A stretch of 64,000 bases of DNA. It comes from Odoribacter sp. AF15-53. Lineage in GTDB: Bacteria; Bacteroidota; Bacteroidia; Bacteroidales; Marinifilaceae. Position numbers and translations under genes: made by a program. Under the pieces are notes generated by a model. That model was not told the origin of the DNA. It saw nothing but the letters and a program-made list of their open reading frames with translations, and ran no database searches. Shown in pieces: positions 18,138 through 26,471 of the stretch. The first letter of the stretch is position 1. Every line of letters begins with the position of its first letter. Where the stretch lies: assembly GCF_003479425.1 (NCBI RefSeq), contig NZ_QUHC01000002.1, forward strand, positions 124,001-188,000, given 5' to 3'.

Positions 18138-18143
18138 TGACAA
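18138..18143 (-). promoter_or_regulatory. TTGTCA element upstream of fecR (locus 2)
   Basis: TTGTCACC lies 45 nt before the fecR ATG at 18093, followed by a T run. The preceding coding-strand A/T-rich context (GAAAAAAATAT, then T-rich) matches locus 3. Candidate -35 element for an ECF promoter; not proven. Confidence 0.4.
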
Positions 18144-18185
18144 AAAAAGATATTTTTTTCAGAAAAATTAAAAAGAAAAAGAAAA

Positions 18186-18719
18186 TCACTTATCACACAG
18201 CAAAAAAAGCAGGATAGATTCGTCCTGTAACTCATCCCGTAAAAATTTTAATGCACGGGACATATGCTTTTTAATTGTGTTAATGCTCACCTCCAATTCA
18301 TCAGCCACCTCCTGGTATTTTTTCTCCTCCACCACACATTTCAAAAAAACCTCTCGCTGTTTATCCGGCAATAAAGCTAATTTCTCCTCCACCCGGGCAA
18401 AACGTTCATCATACTCTGCCAACTCGTCTGCAGCAGACTCCAACAACTCTGTTACCTCCCGTTCGTTCACCTCCACCACCCGCAAATGTCTCAAATAATT
18501 CAAAGCGTAATTCTGAGCCAATGTAAACAAATAAGATTTTGCAGAATAAGATAAATCCAAGCGTTTCCGGTTATTCCAAAAAGTCAAAAAAGTATCGTGA
18601 ACAATATCTTTAGCCACCTCTTCATCCCTCACGTATCCATACACGAATCCCACAAGATTCCCGTAATGCAAATCAAACAACTCCTCAAAAGCCTTATGCT
18701 CCAAAAAATCTTTCGACAT
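18186..18719 (-). CDS. ECF-type RNA polymerase sigma factor (locus 2)
   Basis: 177 residues from ATG 18719 (MSKDFLEHK). A GTG at 18734 is in frame but five codons further out. Region 2 is seen at FEELFDLHYGNLVGFVYGYV and VAKDIVHDTFLTFW; region 4 at LPDKQREVFLKCVVEE and QEVADELEVSINTIKKHMSR. A good promoter lies just upstream (TTG at 18775-18777, 19 nt, TATTTTTG at 18748-18755), giving a leader of about 23 nt. It is the close paralogue of the locus 3 sigma: both have DEEVAKDIVHD, the KSYLFTL-NYALNYL block and VNEREV/MNEREV. Predicted to activate the locus 2 operon when released by its FecR. Confidence 0.95.
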   Translation of the reverse strand: MSKDFLEHKAFEELFDLHYGNLVGFVYGYVRDEEVAKDIVHDTFLTFWNNRKRLDLSYSAKSYLFTLAQNYALNYLRHLRVVEVNEREVTELLESAADELAEYDERFARVEEKLALLPDKQREVFLKCVVEEKKYQEVADELEVSINTIKKHMSRALKFLRDELQDESILLFLLCDK

Positions 18720-18747
18720 AGTATCTCTATTCACGACATCTTACCTG

Positions 18748-18777
18748 CAAAAATAAACTATTTGTCGTGTTATACAA
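18748..18777 (-). promoter_or_regulatory. Promoter of locus 2 sigma gene
   Basis: TTG (18775-18777), 19 nt, TATTTTTG (18748-18755) on the minus strand fits the Bacteroidota vegetative promoter. The predicted transcript start is near 18742, giving a leader of about 23 nt to ATG 18719. Confidence 0.6.
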
Positions 18778-18796
18778 TAACCCTCGAAATATTTAA

Positions 18797-18830
18797 TTAA
18801 AAAAGAGGCTATTCCCGAAGAAATAGCCCC
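18797..18830 (-). terminator. Terminator ending locus 3
   Basis: On the minus strand, GGGGCTATT pairs with AATAGCCTC (18805-18813 with 18822-18830, one G-U) followed by T6. It lies just before the locus 2 sigma promoter and isolates the two loci. Confidence 0.8.
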
Positions 18831-18857
18831 TACAAACATTCATTCAAATACAATTCG

Positions 18858-20042
18858 CTACCTGTCAAATAACTCTATCAACTTCGTATCCAACCACCCT
18901 CCACGAGCATTCGTCAGGATAATCTTACCTTGTGGATCAATCAGGAAAGAACTCGGTACTCCACGAACACCGTACTTTTTCACGATAAATCCATCAAATC
19001 CCTCACCTTTATCACAAACCTGCAACCAAGCCATTTGCTCCTGTTCCAATGCTTTTTTCCATTGCTTCTTATTAGCGTCAATTGACACGCTCACGATATC
19101 AAATCCCTTTGCATGATAAGCTGAATACGCATCTTTCAGATGAGGGATATCTCCCCGACACGGCCCACACCAGGAAGCCCAAATCTCCAACAAAGTATAT
19201 TGACCGGGTTTTATCACATCCGATAAATTCACCGTATTCCCCTCTTTATCCAACATATCAATATCCAGATACTGATCGCCCACGTAAACTGGAATTCCAT
19301 TCAAACGATCAGCCAAAGCCTTACCTTTCGAACTATTCCGTAAATTCTCCGACAATAAAGACAACACCTTATTTATCTCGCCCCGCCCGTATTTTGTTAT
19401 CGCCAACGTACCGGCAACATACAAGGCTACCGGAGAATCCGGATTCTCTTTAATAAAATTCACCTTGTAACGATAAATCTCATCTTTACAATTCTCCAAT
19501 TCCTCCAAAGCGTCATAGGCGGATTGCATATTTTTACGTCCCAATTCATCGGCCTTCGCGTAATAATAAGCCACACGATACTTCTCGAACAATTCAGAAT
19601 TCAAGGTCGACAGGGGGGCCAATCCTCTATCATACTTCATGTACAAATCATTAACCGGGGAACCTGTAATTTTAATACATTCCGAAATTATCTCGTTCGA
19701 TTTAGTAGGTAAACTATCATAAGGAGCTTCCAGCGTTATAGATGAATTATCAACAAAGATCGGTAACTTCACCGTACTTTTCCATTCCCCTCTCTGACTG
19801 TCATTCTTATAAATCGTGATACAACGCATTTCGGGAGAATCTACTTTCCCATTAAATTCAAACTCACCATTTTTAATCGTGGTACTATCATATAAATGCT
19901 TGTATTGGGAAAGGTCCGTCAAAAAAACTTTCACACCTTCTCCACCCCTACTGATTTTCCCTTTAATTTTAAAACCATCCGCATGACACAAACTCACGCT
20001 CGCTAACAAAACAATAACGTAAACGCATATAAACTTCATCAT
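18858..20042 (-). CDS. TlpA-like thiol-disulfide oxidoreductase with DUF4369 domain (locus 3, last gene)
   Basis: 394 residues; ATGATG start at 20042/20039. Signal peptide to about residue 21 (SLCHA), N-terminal DUF4369 domain (FKIKGKISRGGEGVKVFLTD onward) typical of Bacteroidota TlpA proteins, helical linker, and a thioredoxin domain with WASWCGPC (C292, C295) and cis-Pro loop RGVPSSF. It starts 3 bp after the preceding TlpA gene and is followed within 30 bp by an intrinsic terminator (18797-18830) that ends the roughly 14-kb locus 3. It is a close paralogue of 21405-22568 (shared WASWCGPCR-DIPHLK and ARGGWLD-KL/SRGGWLD-KL tails). Envelope disulfide reduction is inferred from the family. Confidence 0.92.
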   Translation of the reverse strand: MMKFICVYVIVLLASVSLCHADGFKIKGKISRGGEGVKVFLTDLSQYKHLYDSTTIKNGEFEFNGKVDSPEMRCITIYKNDSQRGEWKSTVKLPIFVDNSSITLEAPYDSLPTKSNEIISECIKITGSPVNDLYMKYDRGLAPLSTLNSELFEKYRVAYYYAKADELGRKNMQSAYDALEELENCKDEIYRYKVNFIKENPDSPVALYVAGTLAITKYGRGEINKVLSLLSENLRNSSKGKALADRLNGIPVYVGDQYLDIDMLDKEGNTVNLSDVIKPGQYTLLEIWASWCGPCRGDIPHLKDAYSAYHAKGFDIVSVSIDANKKQWKKALEQEQMAWLQVCDKGEGFDGFIVKKYGVRGVPSSFLIDPQGKIILTNARGGWLDTKLIELFDR

Positions 20043-20045
20043 GAC

Positions 20046-21392
20046 TTATTTCTTATTGTACTTTTCTAAGAGAGGAACAATCACATCTTTTTCAGACGGA
20101 CGGGGAGCAGAAGCTGATATAATCTTGAAATCTTTATCTATCAACAAAAAACGTGGAATTCCCGTGATATCCCATCCTGTCCGAACCAACGGGTCGGTAG
20201 AAAACAACTCTAACACCTTCCCATGATCGGCATCTCCTTTCAATTTTCTCAACCACACCTCCGTGTTATCATCCAGAGATATACCAACAAACTGGATATT
20301 GGGATATTGCTTGCTCAACTCGTTAAAATAGGGCATCTCTCCCAAACAAGGCATACACCACGTGGCCCAAAAATCCACGAACAGAACTTTACCTTTATAA
20401 TCACTCAGTTTACCTTTTTTTCCCTCCATACTCACAACCGTGAAATCAATTGCAGGACGTCCCTCCATCAATTTCGCACGTTTCTCCAATCTTCCTAAAA
20501 ATGCCTGTTTAAAATCTGCATTTTTCAACTTGGAACCGTAAGCATATAATTCATCATAAAGCGGTTTCGTCATTTCCTCATCCATACTTTCACCTTTCAT
20601 GTACGCATCGTTTAACTCCGTCAAACGTTGAGACTTCGGGAAATCAAAGATAGATACATCCATCTCGTAGCAACTCAACAGTACATCCCTCACCACGGCA
20701 ACATCCAAATACTTATCTTTGGCAGAAATCTCTTTCAGTATAGGATTAATATATTCCCGAATAGACTTATTAAACTCATCTGCTTTTGCCTGCCCCTCTT
20801 TCTCCGTTTTACAATCTCTTAAAAGATCTGAATACCACAAATATGCCATATAACTATTCGCAACATCCGCTTTAATCCGCATCATTTCCAATTCCACGAA
20901 CTCCTTACTCACGTTTGGCAACGCTTTTAACTCCTTCTCCCGTTGCGCAGCCCGTTCATCAATATACTTTTTTGTCTCCTCAAAACTACCTTTTACATTC
21001 CGACCTGCCTCCAAAAACGAACCCGCTTTTGGAAACAAACGGCCTTTCATGTAAGTATTCGCCTCTGCCCCTTTCCCTTTAAACCAGCTTTGCGGTTGGG
21101 AGGTTCCCAAGTTTACTTCCATGTCATCTCCCGGAGTCAAGTACAACGTATTTCTTCCCACGGAATAATACCCCGGTTTCTTCAAATCAAAAGTAAAATC
21201 AAAAGAACCATCCTTGTTTACCGGGATACGTTGCGTCCACTCTTTGGCGATCTCTCCTGCCGCCCCGTCAAAATTCATAGACACGACATCCGTTCCGAAC
21301 TCTTTCAATGAACCGTGCAAACGCACATTCTTCCCCACCCCATGACTGGCAACGCCAAACACGAGTAAAAACACAAACAATACATTTTTCAT
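20046..21392 (-). CDS. TlpA-like thioredoxin-fold protein with CMPC active site (locus 3)
   Basis: 448 residues from ATG 21392 (MKNVLFVF); the in-frame TTG at 21401 is rejected. Signal peptide to about 20, N-terminal beta domain with LKKPGYYSVGRNTLYLTPGD, long helical middle, thioredoxin domain with WATWCMPC (C346, C349) and TGIPRF cis-Pro loop. The dipeptide between the cysteines is MP, not the GP of its two neighbours, so its redox behaviour may differ. The APRPSEKD tail is like the locus 2 TlpA proteins, so this gene bridges the two sets. It lies between two DUF4369-TlpA paralogues, with gaps of 3 and 12 bp. Confidence 0.92.
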   Translation of the reverse strand: MKNVLFVFLLVFGVASHGVGKNVRLHGSLKEFGTDVVSMNFDGAAGEIAKEWTQRIPVNKDGSFDFTFDLKKPGYYSVGRNTLYLTPGDDMEVNLGTSQPQSWFKGKGAEANTYMKGRLFPKAGSFLEAGRNVKGSFEETKKYIDERAAQREKELKALPNVSKEFVELEMMRIKADVANSYMAYLWYSDLLRDCKTEKEGQAKADEFNKSIREYINPILKEISAKDKYLDVAVVRDVLLSCYEMDVSIFDFPKSQRLTELNDAYMKGESMDEEMTKPLYDELYAYGSKLKNADFKQAFLGRLEKRAKLMEGRPAIDFTVVSMEGKKGKLSDYKGKVLFVDFWATWCMPCLGEMPYFNELSKQYPNIQFVGISLDDNTEVWLRKLKGDADHGKVLELFSTDPLVRTGWDITGIPRFLLIDKDFKIISASAPRPSEKDVIVPLLEKYNKK

Positions 21393-21404
21393 ACAATACA
21401 AATT

Positions 21405-22568
21405 TTATTTATTCAGTAATTCAAAAAGTTTCATATCCAACCATCCTCCTCTAGACTTCAATTGGATAACCTTTCCCGAAGGATCTATCAAAAAACCGGA
21501 AGGTACTCCCATAACCCCGAATGCTCGAATTCCATTCTTATCGAATTGTTTACCGCCTGTATCACGAAGTTGTTTCCAAAGCATTTTCTCTTCTTTTACC
21601 GCTTTTTTCCAAGACTCAGAAGAATCATCAATAGAAACACTAATAATGTCAAAACCTTGCGGATGATACTTCTCATAAGTTTCTTTCAAATGCGGGATAT
21701 CCGAACGACAAGGACCACACCAAGAAGCCCAAAACTCCACTAAAGTATAACGCCCCTTCTCCACCAAATCCACAAGTGGAACCAGTTGTCCTTCCAAATC
21801 CAACATACGAACATCTGGTAACGGATCATTTAAATACAAAGGCTTATTCAACAAATTCTTTTCCAAAGCCTGTCCCTCTTCTGTATCTCGCATTTCCTCA
21901 GGAAAATAACTTACCAGCCGCTCGGCTTCCTTTCTACCGTAACGCTCGACAGCCATGTTCTCAACCACATACCTAACAACAGGAGATTGCGGATACCGAT
22001 GTATAAAATCAGCTTGATAACGGAAAATATTTTCTCTGATCTTGTCTATTTCCTTCACCATACGAAAAATCTCTTCTTCCGTTCCCTTATGATAATAGTA
22101 AGCCGTTCCGTAGCGAGAATATAAATCACAATATTGCTGATACAGTTCCAAATACCCTTTCATGTAGAGCGCATACTGTTCATGAATAGGACCACCTTTC
22201 ACTTTCACCTCCGTTGATAATTGACTATCCCCCTTTGTCGGCATTTTCTCATAAGGAGCCTCCACTGTCACAAGCGTATTTTCCACGAATATCGGCAAAG
22301 CAATGATACCATTCCATGCCTCTTGGTTCTGCAAATTCTTATAAATCGTAAGACAACGCAGTTCCGGTAGCTTCACGATTCCCTGGAATTCAAATATCCC
22401 GTTTTTTATCACAATACTATCATAAACCACCTGCTGGTCCATGTCTGTCAGATACACCCATTGCCCTTCTTTTACCCCGGATATCTTACCTTTTAAGACA
22501 AAACCGTTAGTCTGTGCCTGCCCCGCCAGTGCGGTAAGCAGGCATATGATCAATACAAATATTCTCAT
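21405..22568 (-). CDS. TlpA-like thiol-disulfide oxidoreductase with DUF4369 domain (locus 3)
   Basis: 387 residues. Signal peptide to about 18 (ALAGQAQ), DUF4369-type N-terminal domain (FVLKGKISGVKEGQWVYL), helical middle, thioredoxin domain with WASWCGPC (C284, C287) and MGVPSGF cis-Pro loop. It begins 11 bp downstream of the PKD-like lipoprotein gene, so it is part of the same transcript. Its closest relative in the window is 18858-20042. Likely a periplasmic or surface-attached disulfide reductase acting together with the SusCD pair; the specific partner cannot be seen. Confidence 0.92.
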   Translation of the reverse strand: MRIFVLIICLLTALAGQAQTNGFVLKGKISGVKEGQWVYLTDMDQQVVYDSIVIKNGIFEFQGIVKLPELRCLTIYKNLQNQEAWNGIIALPIFVENTLVTVEAPYEKMPTKGDSQLSTEVKVKGGPIHEQYALYMKGYLELYQQYCDLYSRYGTAYYYHKGTEEEIFRMVKEIDKIRENIFRYQADFIHRYPQSPVVRYVVENMAVERYGRKEAERLVSYFPEEMRDTEEGQALEKNLLNKPLYLNDPLPDVRMLDLEGQLVPLVDLVEKGRYTLVEFWASWCGPCRSDIPHLKETYEKYHPQGFDIISVSIDDSSESWKKAVKEEKMLWKQLRDTGGKQFDKNGIRAFGVMGVPSGFLIDPSGKVIQLKSRGGWLDMKLFELLNK

Positions 22569-22579
22569 GCTTTCTATTG

Positions 22580-24235
22580 CTACAAAAATAAGATATCTTT
22601 TACCTCTCCAAAACCTGTATAAACTTGAGTTGCGGGATAATTTTCACTATCCGAACCGATACCCCCAGTTACAGAAAGGTTCAGTATAACAACATCACAC
22701 GTTCCATTTCCCATATCAAAAACAACTCCCAAACTACGATTCGGATCAAATTCATAATTACTAAAATCAAGATAAGTACTGTTTATTTGAGCCTTTTTAG
22801 CAAATTTCATGATAGTCGCCTTACCTCCCGTATGCGTGTACACGGGTGTAGATTTCCCTCCACTTTGTTTAAAATCCAAACGATAAACGACATTATCGAC
22901 CGTGTAGAACAAGATTCCACTATAAGGTTTGGTTCCAGCAAAACAACTATTTTCATTTACACCGGAAGATAACTTCAATTTATAGTAACCGGAAAAAGCA
23001 GGATATCCATTTACAGTCGAAGCAATTCCGTCCATATTAAATTCATACACGAAACAACTGTCTACACCTTTTAATGATACACCATAAGCATAAGATCCCC
23101 GCACGTAATCTGGCTCAAATTGGTAACCGGGTCCGATCCAGATCATCTTCTGATCTACAGGCAGTGCATTCGGATCAACCTCTTTCACGTTGTTATCGCG
23201 TACCGGGATTGGATTAATCTTATAGCTAGTAGGATTTTCATTCGCTGCATTAAAACGAGTCGGGTCACCTGTCGTTTCCCGCGACTGATTCTGATAAAAA
23301 CAAAAACGATGTCCTGCTTCGTCATACAACATAGAACTAAAGCCTGCTTTAGTCGCATACTTTATCCACACATTATCTCCCAGTTCTGAGGCAATATTCG
23401 CTTTATACAACTTCATCGCTATCGGACTTTGAAACAGTACTCCGTCAGATAAACAGATCGCTCCCCAAGAAGCTTCACCGTCAATTAACTGAACATTTGA
23501 AAAATTGAAACGTCCTTGATTGGGACCATACACCATCTTATCAAGAGAATTCATTAATTCAAATTTTTTCCATTGGCAAAATACCCCAGACTCCTCAGGC
23601 TGATCCGTAACAACAGAAAAAACATTCCAAGTCTTTCCTTTCCCATATGGAAAGAAAGAGGTCAAATAATTTCCCATACACAAAGCCTTACCTTGTAAAT
23701 ACCTACCGGTTTCTTTATAATAAGCATCTTGTGTCTTCACGATATCATTTCCCATATATTCGATAGCTCCCAATGCTGCATGCCCATTCTCGTTATGCAG
23801 AATCATCCAAGCCCCATCATACGGTTTCATCAGTTTGATCGTCGTATTCAAGGGATAATTAATACCTGTCAAACGATCATACACGTTCAACCGGAAATAA
23901 TGCATATATGCTAAATCGGGATCATCCGGATTAATACGAAAACGTAATGTATCAACACGACTGATTGTATCGTTATCATCATGCCCCTCAATAAACTCAT
24001 TAATCACAGAATGTACCCACATAAAATCCAGGTTATCCTTATTCTCCTGCATGGATTGACTCAATTTAGGGACAATACTTATCGTGGTATCTTTATCCAA
24101 GCGAAACGAGTACATTTCATCCAAGCCGACTTTAACCGTATTTATATCAGCATAGTCATAATTTCCTTTATCGTCATAACACGCCGCCAAAAGGAATAAA
24201 CTCAAAATATAGATTATTTGTTTCATAGCTCTCAT
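22580..24235 (-). CDS. PKD-like family surface lipoprotein (locus 3)
   Basis: 551 residues; ATG 24235 or 24226. Lipobox LLAAC with Cys at about 19, followed by YDDKGNYDYADIN, a start characteristic of the Bacteroidota PKD-like family encoded after susD and DUF4843 genes. The rest is beta-rich with many aromatic residues and no catalytic motif I can identify; it may be an accessory substrate-binding protein on the cell surface. It begins 2 bp after the DUF4843 gene and is followed 11 bp later by a TlpA gene. The family name is from recall of the N-terminal pattern; biochemical function is not established. Confidence 0.85.
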   Translation of the reverse strand: MRAMKQIIYILSLFLLAACYDDKGNYDYADINTVKVGLDEMYSFRLDKDTTISIVPKLSQSMQENKDNLDFMWVHSVINEFIEGHDDNDTISRVDTLRFRINPDDPDLAYMHYFRLNVYDRLTGINYPLNTTIKLMKPYDGAWMILHNENGHAALGAIEYMGNDIVKTQDAYYKETGRYLQGKALCMGNYLTSFFPYGKGKTWNVFSVVTDQPEESGVFCQWKKFELMNSLDKMVYGPNQGRFNFSNVQLIDGEASWGAICLSDGVLFQSPIAMKLYKANIASELGDNVWIKYATKAGFSSMLYDEAGHRFCFYQNQSRETTGDPTRFNAANENPTSYKINPIPVRDNNVKEVDPNALPVDQKMIWIGPGYQFEPDYVRGSYAYGVSLKGVDSCFVYEFNMDGIASTVNGYPAFSGYYKLKLSSGVNENSCFAGTKPYSGILFYTVDNVVYRLDFKQSGGKSTPVYTHTGGKATIMKFAKKAQINSTYLDFSNYEFDPNRSLGVVFDMGNGTCDVVILNLSVTGGIGSDSENYPATQVYTGFGEVKDILFL

Positions 24236-24237
24236 TT

Positions 24238-25023
24238 TTAACCTAACAATTCAGATAAATCCGGGAATTCAATCCACTCCCCCGTGTTCTCGTCCAGCAA
24301 AGGAGGGTTAGACGGATCTGATTTATATTCTTCCAAAGTCTCGTACAATATATTTCCCATAATAGCCTCCCAAAAACTATCATCTGCATAATACCACGCC
24401 TCGAAATTCGTACATCCGAGCATGGTTATCATGTAACGCATCTTTGTCTCGCTCCATGCCCCGAAAAACATCACCGGCTCATATTCCCAATATTCCTCTG
24501 TAATCCCCCACAATTCCAAAGAAACCTTATCCTCAGCTACTAATTTAAAAACTTGCCTTTCTTCTGTTCCCGCCTTGAAATCTGATTGAGCATAATCGAA
24601 AACTAATTCGGTAGTATAAGTTACATTTTGAGTTGCCGGACGTTTCACCAATACCTTAAAAGATGCAATCCCGGTATCTGCCGAAACGTAATATTCTTCC
24701 GGAAAAATAACTTCCAGTGCATTTTCTTTCGGCGGGTTCGACTTCAATACCACCTTACGCGGATGATCCGCTTTTATCCCCATGATCTTCACCCCCACGA
24801 TCATCGTATCCAACAACAATGAATCTCCCAGTTTATTGACTCCGAAATTTCTCTTCCACTCCAGATACTTCTCATCATCACTCCAGTAATACTTACTGCC
24901 ACTCTGAAATCTACCCATAAAATTGATTTCACCACCTTCTCCATAATCTACCATTTCATATTTTTCACATCCCTGGAGAAATACAAGTAGAATCATGAAT
25001 CCTATAATCATTATTCTTTTCAT
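24238..25023 (-). CDS. DUF4843-family lipoprotein (locus 3)
   Basis: 261 residues, lipobox VFLQGC (Cys at about 19) then EKYEMVDYGEGGEINFMGRF. The arrangement susC, susD, DUF4843, PKD-like lipoprotein is recurrent in Bacteroidota, and this protein fits the DUF4843 member by position, length and the KVKIMGIKADHPRKVVL-type beta segment. It ends with an acidic, proline-containing tail. No catalytic motif is visible. Likely a surface lipoprotein helping the SusCD pair; the function of the family is unknown. It starts 42 bp after susD. Confidence 0.83.
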   Translation of the reverse strand: MKRIMIIGFMILLVFLQGCEKYEMVDYGEGGEINFMGRFQSGSKYYWSDDEKYLEWKRNFGVNKLGDSLLLDTMIVGVKIMGIKADHPRKVVLKSNPPKENALEVIFPEEYYVSADTGIASFKVLVKRPATQNVTYTTELVFDYAQSDFKAGTEERQVFKLVAEDKVSLELWGITEEYWEYEPVMFFGAWSETKMRYMITMLGCTNFEAWYYADDSFWEAIMGNILYETLEEYKSDPSNPPLLDENTGEWIEFPDLSELLG

Positions 25024-25065
25024 AGATTGTTCATTTTAACTTGATAATCAAAATACCCCACACTC

Positions 25066-26460
25066 TCAATAGGCTTTCCCGAACAATTCCTCATTCTCCG
25101 GCCAACTGAACATATAGTTTTTTTCAACCATTTTCAGCATCGGGCTATGCAAGAAAGTCGTGTAACCATGCCGTTTATAGAAAAAGAACAATTGTCCCTC
25201 ACCATAAAACTCCTTACGATACTCTTTCTCAATCTCGTAAAGTTTGGTCGTTTCCGTGCACGAAACCGGATCGACTCCCCTGATTTCACGAACTTTATTC
25301 AAGAATCCTTCTGTCACTTTAGGATCAGTAGCACATTCAGCCAGAATATAATACATTTCGGCTAAACGAATCATGACAATGGTTCCTTCCGTTGAAGGCC
25401 ACATTTTATCCTGCTTGTACTTTCGTGTTGTGATTCCATTTAACCCGTAATCAAAGCTAACCCCTTCCCGAATTCTGAAATCATTTGTCCCATCAGTAGC
25501 CACATCAAACATTTCGTTTAAAAACTCCGAGGTTGAAATATAATATTGACCACTTGTTGCGAACTCCTCCTCCACTTGCTGATCAAAATCATCCACGTAA
25601 ATCGAAAAAACAATCTCTTTAGAACGCAATAAATCTGCGACATCTGCAACAAAATCAAATTGTCTGCTGTCAATCACCTGATTGGCATAATTTTCAGCTT
25701 CCGTTTTATTACCGGCATACAGGTTTACCCTAGCCAACATTGCTTTAACAGCATACAAATTCATTCGTTTATGACGATACACCAGAAAACGATCCCCGGT
25801 CATGTTTTCTTCCGACTCAACAGGAAATTCAAAATTTAACGGATCCGTATCCTTCAGAAGAATTTCGGCTTCTTTCAAATCTGCGATAATACTATCCAAC
25901 ACGATGTTTGAGGGTTGCATTTCTTTCGGTTCCCGGTTAAACACGGTCCGGTAAGCAATCCGTTTAGCCGTAGGATTTTCCTTGTATATCGGTCCGAACA
26001 TCCGCAACAAATCAAAATGTAGAAAAGCACGCAATCCTAAAGCTTCCCCTTTTATGATTTCGTAATAATTCTCCGTGGTAAACACATCCTTTTTTTTATC
26101 ACAGTAATACAATAAATTATTGATATTAGCGATCACATTATACATTTTTCCCCAAATAGCCGTCGTGTAACTTTCGGTCTTCTTCGAAGGGAATGTATAC
26201 CACAATTCATCTTGGTAAGAATCAATATTTGTCGGCTGATAGCGTTGCCCTAGTATATCCAAAAAACCATAACTCAGATTTTTAGCATACAAATCCTTTG
26301 AAGCCATTTTAATATATATACCGGTCAAAGCTTCCTTAAAACCTAATTCCCGACCGAACACCTCTTCTTCTTCAACTGTCGTTTTCGGTTTCACATCTAA
26401 CCAATTCGAACAGGAAGAAAAAAACAATATACCTAGACAAATAACAATATATCTTTTCAT
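25066..26460 (-). CDS. RagB/SusD-family lipoprotein (locus 3)
   Basis: 464 residues from ATG 26460 (MKRYIVICLG); the GTG at 26469 is rejected. Lipobox FFSSC (Cys at about 17) followed by SNWLDVKPKTTVEEEEVFGRE. Family features: GEALGLRAFLHFDLLRMFGPIY, YAVKAMLARVNLYAGNK and a C-terminal KEFYGEGQLFFFYKRHG block. It is a close paralogue of the partial SusD at 1-917, matching the similarity of the two SusC barrels, so loci 1 and 3 probably take up related substrates. It lies 11 bp after susC. Confidence 0.96.
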   Translation of the reverse strand: MKRYIVICLGILFFSSCSNWLDVKPKTTVEEEEVFGRELGFKEALTGIYIKMASKDLYAKNLSYGFLDILGQRYQPTNIDSYQDELWYTFPSKKTESYTTAIWGKMYNVIANINNLLYYCDKKKDVFTTENYYEIIKGEALGLRAFLHFDLLRMFGPIYKENPTAKRIAYRTVFNREPKEMQPSNIVLDSIIADLKEAEILLKDTDPLNFEFPVESEENMTGDRFLVYRHKRMNLYAVKAMLARVNLYAGNKTEAENYANQVIDSRQFDFVADVADLLRSKEIVFSIYVDDFDQQVEEEFATSGQYYISTSEFLNEMFDVATDGTNDFRIREGVSFDYGLNGITTRKYKQDKMWPSTEGTIVMIRLAEMYYILAECATDPKVTEGFLNKVREIRGVDPVSCTETTKLYEIEKEYRKEFYGEGQLFFFYKRHGYTTFLHSPMLKMVEKNYMFSWPENEELFGKAY

Positions 26461-26471
26461 ATCTATCACAT